Source: Phaeodactylibacter xiamenensis (GTDB taxonomy: Bacteria; Bacteroidota; Bacteroidia; Chitinophagales; Saprospiraceae). Taken from it: a DNA stretch of 64,000 nt. Location of the stretch: positions 96,498 through 160,497 of the forward strand of contig NZ_JPOS01000016.1 of the NCBI RefSeq assembly GCF_000759025.1. The letters are read 5' to 3'. Numbering within the stretch: the stretch's first letter is position 1; the number at the start of each line of letters is the position of its first letter. Shown here piece after piece: positions 62,375 through 64,000 of this stretch. Made by a program: the position numbers and the translations under genes. Under the pieces are notes generated by a model. It was not told the DNA's origin. It was given only the letters and a program-made list of their open reading frames with translations, and searched no databases.

Positions 62375-64000
62375 GAGTGCGTGACAAAAAAGCGGGGCAT
62401 CTATTATGCCGCCATTTTCCGGAGGCGGATTTTGCGTTCTGAGCCAACGACAAACTGGACAAAATCCTCCATGTCGCCATTTAATTTTACAGCTCTTAGA
62501 TCCATCACTTTTTGGGCACTGTCGCTGCTCCACCGCATGCCGCTCTGCTCCATACGCTCTTTGACCAAATGCCCACAAGTGGACTCTGCCATAGCTGAGC
62601 TTATGGGGTATCCCTTCTTGATAAAAGCCAGATAGTCCATCTTATGCTGATGGTTGGTAAAATAGGTAATGGCTTTGTTCAGCTGTTGGCTTTTACTTTT
62701 GGATAATTTTGTCTTATCCCGGATAGCCACTAAATCATCAATGACTTTTTGCGTTTTGCTGTTGAGCAAGTCCGTGAGCATATCCCTGACCCAAGGCGTG
62801 CGCAGCTTGGACTGCTCGCCAAAAACCGCAGTCGCGGCTGCCCAAACATATTCCAGCACATGGATAATATCCAGGATAATGCCATCAAAGGCATCTTCCA
62901 AACCGTATTTTTTGACCGCTCCCAAGACTTTGTCCTCTAGCCCGATGCCTGCGTCAATAGGGACAACGAAGCGGCTGTCTGTATGGCTAATCCGGTTTTT
63001 GATGTCCTGTATCCCATAGTCCACCGCCTTGTCCTGGTCTGCTAAAAATGCCCTGCGGTGGATATTTTCGTGCCAGCCATTCTTTTTTGAGCGCTGCTCT
63101 TGTTTTGGTTTTTTCTTTATCTTTTGAGGCTCGTTTTCCACTCCCATCAAAGCATCGGCAATGGCTTTGACACTACGTTGCTTAGGCTTAAAGCTGGAAG
63201 TTACTGAAACAGTTGCCATCTGCTTTGTCCCTGGTTTCTCCCCTTTGCCCAAGCGGGCTTTGGGGTTGCCCGAGCGGGCTTTGGGCTTTCTTACCTTCGG
63301 TACGCCCTTGCCGTCAAAAGAGGCGCTGAAGCACACCGCTTCAGGTTCTGCCTTAGCCGGGCGGGCCTCATAATAGGCTTCCACGTATTGGCCCAAATTA
63401 AGAGTGTTGCGCACCGAGGACTCCCAGCGCAAATCCAAATTCAGCAGCTTGTTAAACAGGTGCACGCTTTCACGGAAATCATTCTCTGATGCACTTTCGC
63501 CCACTAATTCCTGGATATTGTAAGACCAATAGCTCCCTCGGGGCAACTGCAGGTGCTCATCCAGTTTATATACAACCCCTTTGTCACTGGCCCAGTGGCT
63601 CGGGCGCTGTATGGATAAGGGCCCAAACAAACTTAAATAGCGCCGCGCCTTCTTGCCCTTGCTTTGGCAAGCTGCTTGATTGTCCACGTCGAATTCATAA
63701 CTCTTGCACTGTTTTAGCTTCCCGGCTATGATGTACCGGAGCAGCAGCAGCCCGATGCTCAGCAATTCGCTCAGCAAGCCTTTTTCAATGTCATGCATGG
63801 CATCCGAAGATTCGACGTATCCATCGCTAAGGCACACTAATTCTTCAAACTTCTGATTTAATCGCTGGGTAAGTTGCTGTTTTTCCATAACTTCATCCGG
63901 GAGGTTTGGCTGTCGTTAATTGTTTTGTGTCAAACTCAATTTACGACTTATTGGCTCAACCTCCCTTTTTTACCCATCCCCGCTTTTTTGTCACGCACTC
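62375..64000. mobile_element. ISKra4-family insertion sequence, 1626 bp
   Basis: Bounded by a 23-bp perfect terminal inverted repeat: 62375-62397 (starts GAGTGCGTGACAAAAAAGCG) and its reverse complement at 63978-64000. It holds a single transposase gene. The right end falls on the last base of the window, so a target-site duplication cannot be checked. It interrupts an M43-type protease gene. Confidence 0.93.
62404..63888 (-). CDS. ISKra4-family transposase
   Basis: 494 residues, close to the family length. DDE-type catalytic features: CFSASFDGKGVPKV (first Asp), LDIIHVLEYVWAAA (second Asp region) and SSAMAESTCGHLVKERMEQS GMRWS (Glu). The N-terminal part has the DNA-binding region ending in YLSLFGPLSIQRPSHW. 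The frame is intact and lies 6 bases from the left inverted repeat at its 3' side and 89 bases from the right one, so the element may still be active. Confidence 0.93.
   Translation of the reverse strand: MEKQQLTQRLNQKFEELVCLSDGYVESSDAMHDIEKGLLSELLSIGLLLLRYIIAGKLKQCKSYEFDVDNQAACQSKGKKARRYLSLFGPLSIQRPSHWASDKGVVYKLDEHLQLPRGSYWSYNIQELVGESASENDFRESVHLFNKLLNLDLRWESSVRNTLNLGQYVEAYYEARPAKAEPEAVCFSASFDGKGVPKVRKPKARSGNPKARLGKGEKPGTKQMATVSVTSSFKPKQRSVKAIADALMGVENEPQKIKKKPKQEQRSKKNGWHENIHRRAFLADQDKAVDYGIQDIKNRISHTDSRFVVPIDAGIGLEDKVLGAVKKYGLEDAFDGIILDIIHVLEYVWAAATAVFGEQSKLRTPWVRDMLTDLLNSKTQKVIDDLVAIRDKTKLSKSKSQQLNKAITYFTNHQHKMDYLAFIKKGYPISSAMAESTCGHLVKERMEQSGMRWSSDSAQKVMDLRAVKLNGDMEDFVQFVVGSERKIRLRKMAA

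Overview
The window looks like chromosome of a Bacteroidota bacterium, most likely a marine Saprospiria-type lineage (inference). The reasons are four type IX secretion (T9SS) cargo genes and pseudogenes with C-terminal sorting tails, a 1547-residue type B (gliding-associated) T9SS protein, a RagA/SusC-style TonB receptor with an N-terminal carboxypeptidase-like domain, DUF2723, DUF4625, DUF6089 and DUF4834 families, a czcA-tolC gene fusion, an atpBEFHAG operon without atpDC, and -7 promoter boxes of the Bacteroidota form TAnnTTTG upstream of several genes.

Layout. 1-3466 (minus): a tightly packed operon of GTP cyclohydrolase II, a RibD-type reductase, an MDR-type dehydrogenase, an unusual PTPS/QueD-fold protein and a family 4 glycosyltransferase cut by the window edge. 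It looks like a pathway that takes a GTP-derived pyrimidine or pterin through reduction to a glycosylated product, and it is the best candidate here for an undescribed system. 3677-9646 (plus): a metal efflux operon (His-rich exported protein, CzcA-TolC fusion, CzcB-like lipoprotein). 9756-10365: a RelE-type toxin-antitoxin pair. 10450-10689: a non-coding element with 17-bp perfect terminal inverted repeats. 10812-11363: DUF192 protein. 11443-16836 (minus): ATP synthase genes. 17201-24693 (minus): a class A penicillin-binding protein and a large SprB-repeat type B T9SS protein. 24894-32446: an E1 alpha/beta 2-oxoacid dehydrogenase fusion, a dienelactone hydrolase lipoprotein, an NtrY-like sensor kinase and an AlkB-type monooxygenase. 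32566-36760: a frameshifted antitoxin, a HAD phosphatase, a CocE-type secreted hydrolase and a DUF6089 outer membrane protein. 36853-42542: two copies of a roughly 100-bp element inserted at CTAG stop-codon sites, an Rpn-type nuclease, a three-gene operon with a queuosine-tRNA mannosyltransferase homologue, and a SpoIIE-type phosphatase. 42800-46490: a DUF2723 membrane protein and rpiB. 46683-50590: a probable zinc regulon (Fur/Zur regulator, DUF4625 lipoprotein, TonB receptor) tied together by a shared palindrome. 50622-52861: an AmgK-like kinase fused to a RapZ C-terminal domain, and an unknown protein. 53091-62374 (minus): two tandem copies of a two-gene secreted unit (M43 metalloprotease/beta-helix protein followed by a roughly 510-residue T9SS protein); the second protease is decapitated by an ISKra4-family insertion sequence that runs to the last base of the window.

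The genes are mostly cell-surface, envelope and metal homeostasis functions mixed with core metabolism. Mobile traces are small elements and one IS; no CRISPR array, rRNA or intact tRNA was found. Two genes carry frame breaks exactly at homopolymer tracts (A9 at 32648, G8 at 57868), which may be phase-variable sites, decay or sequencing errors.
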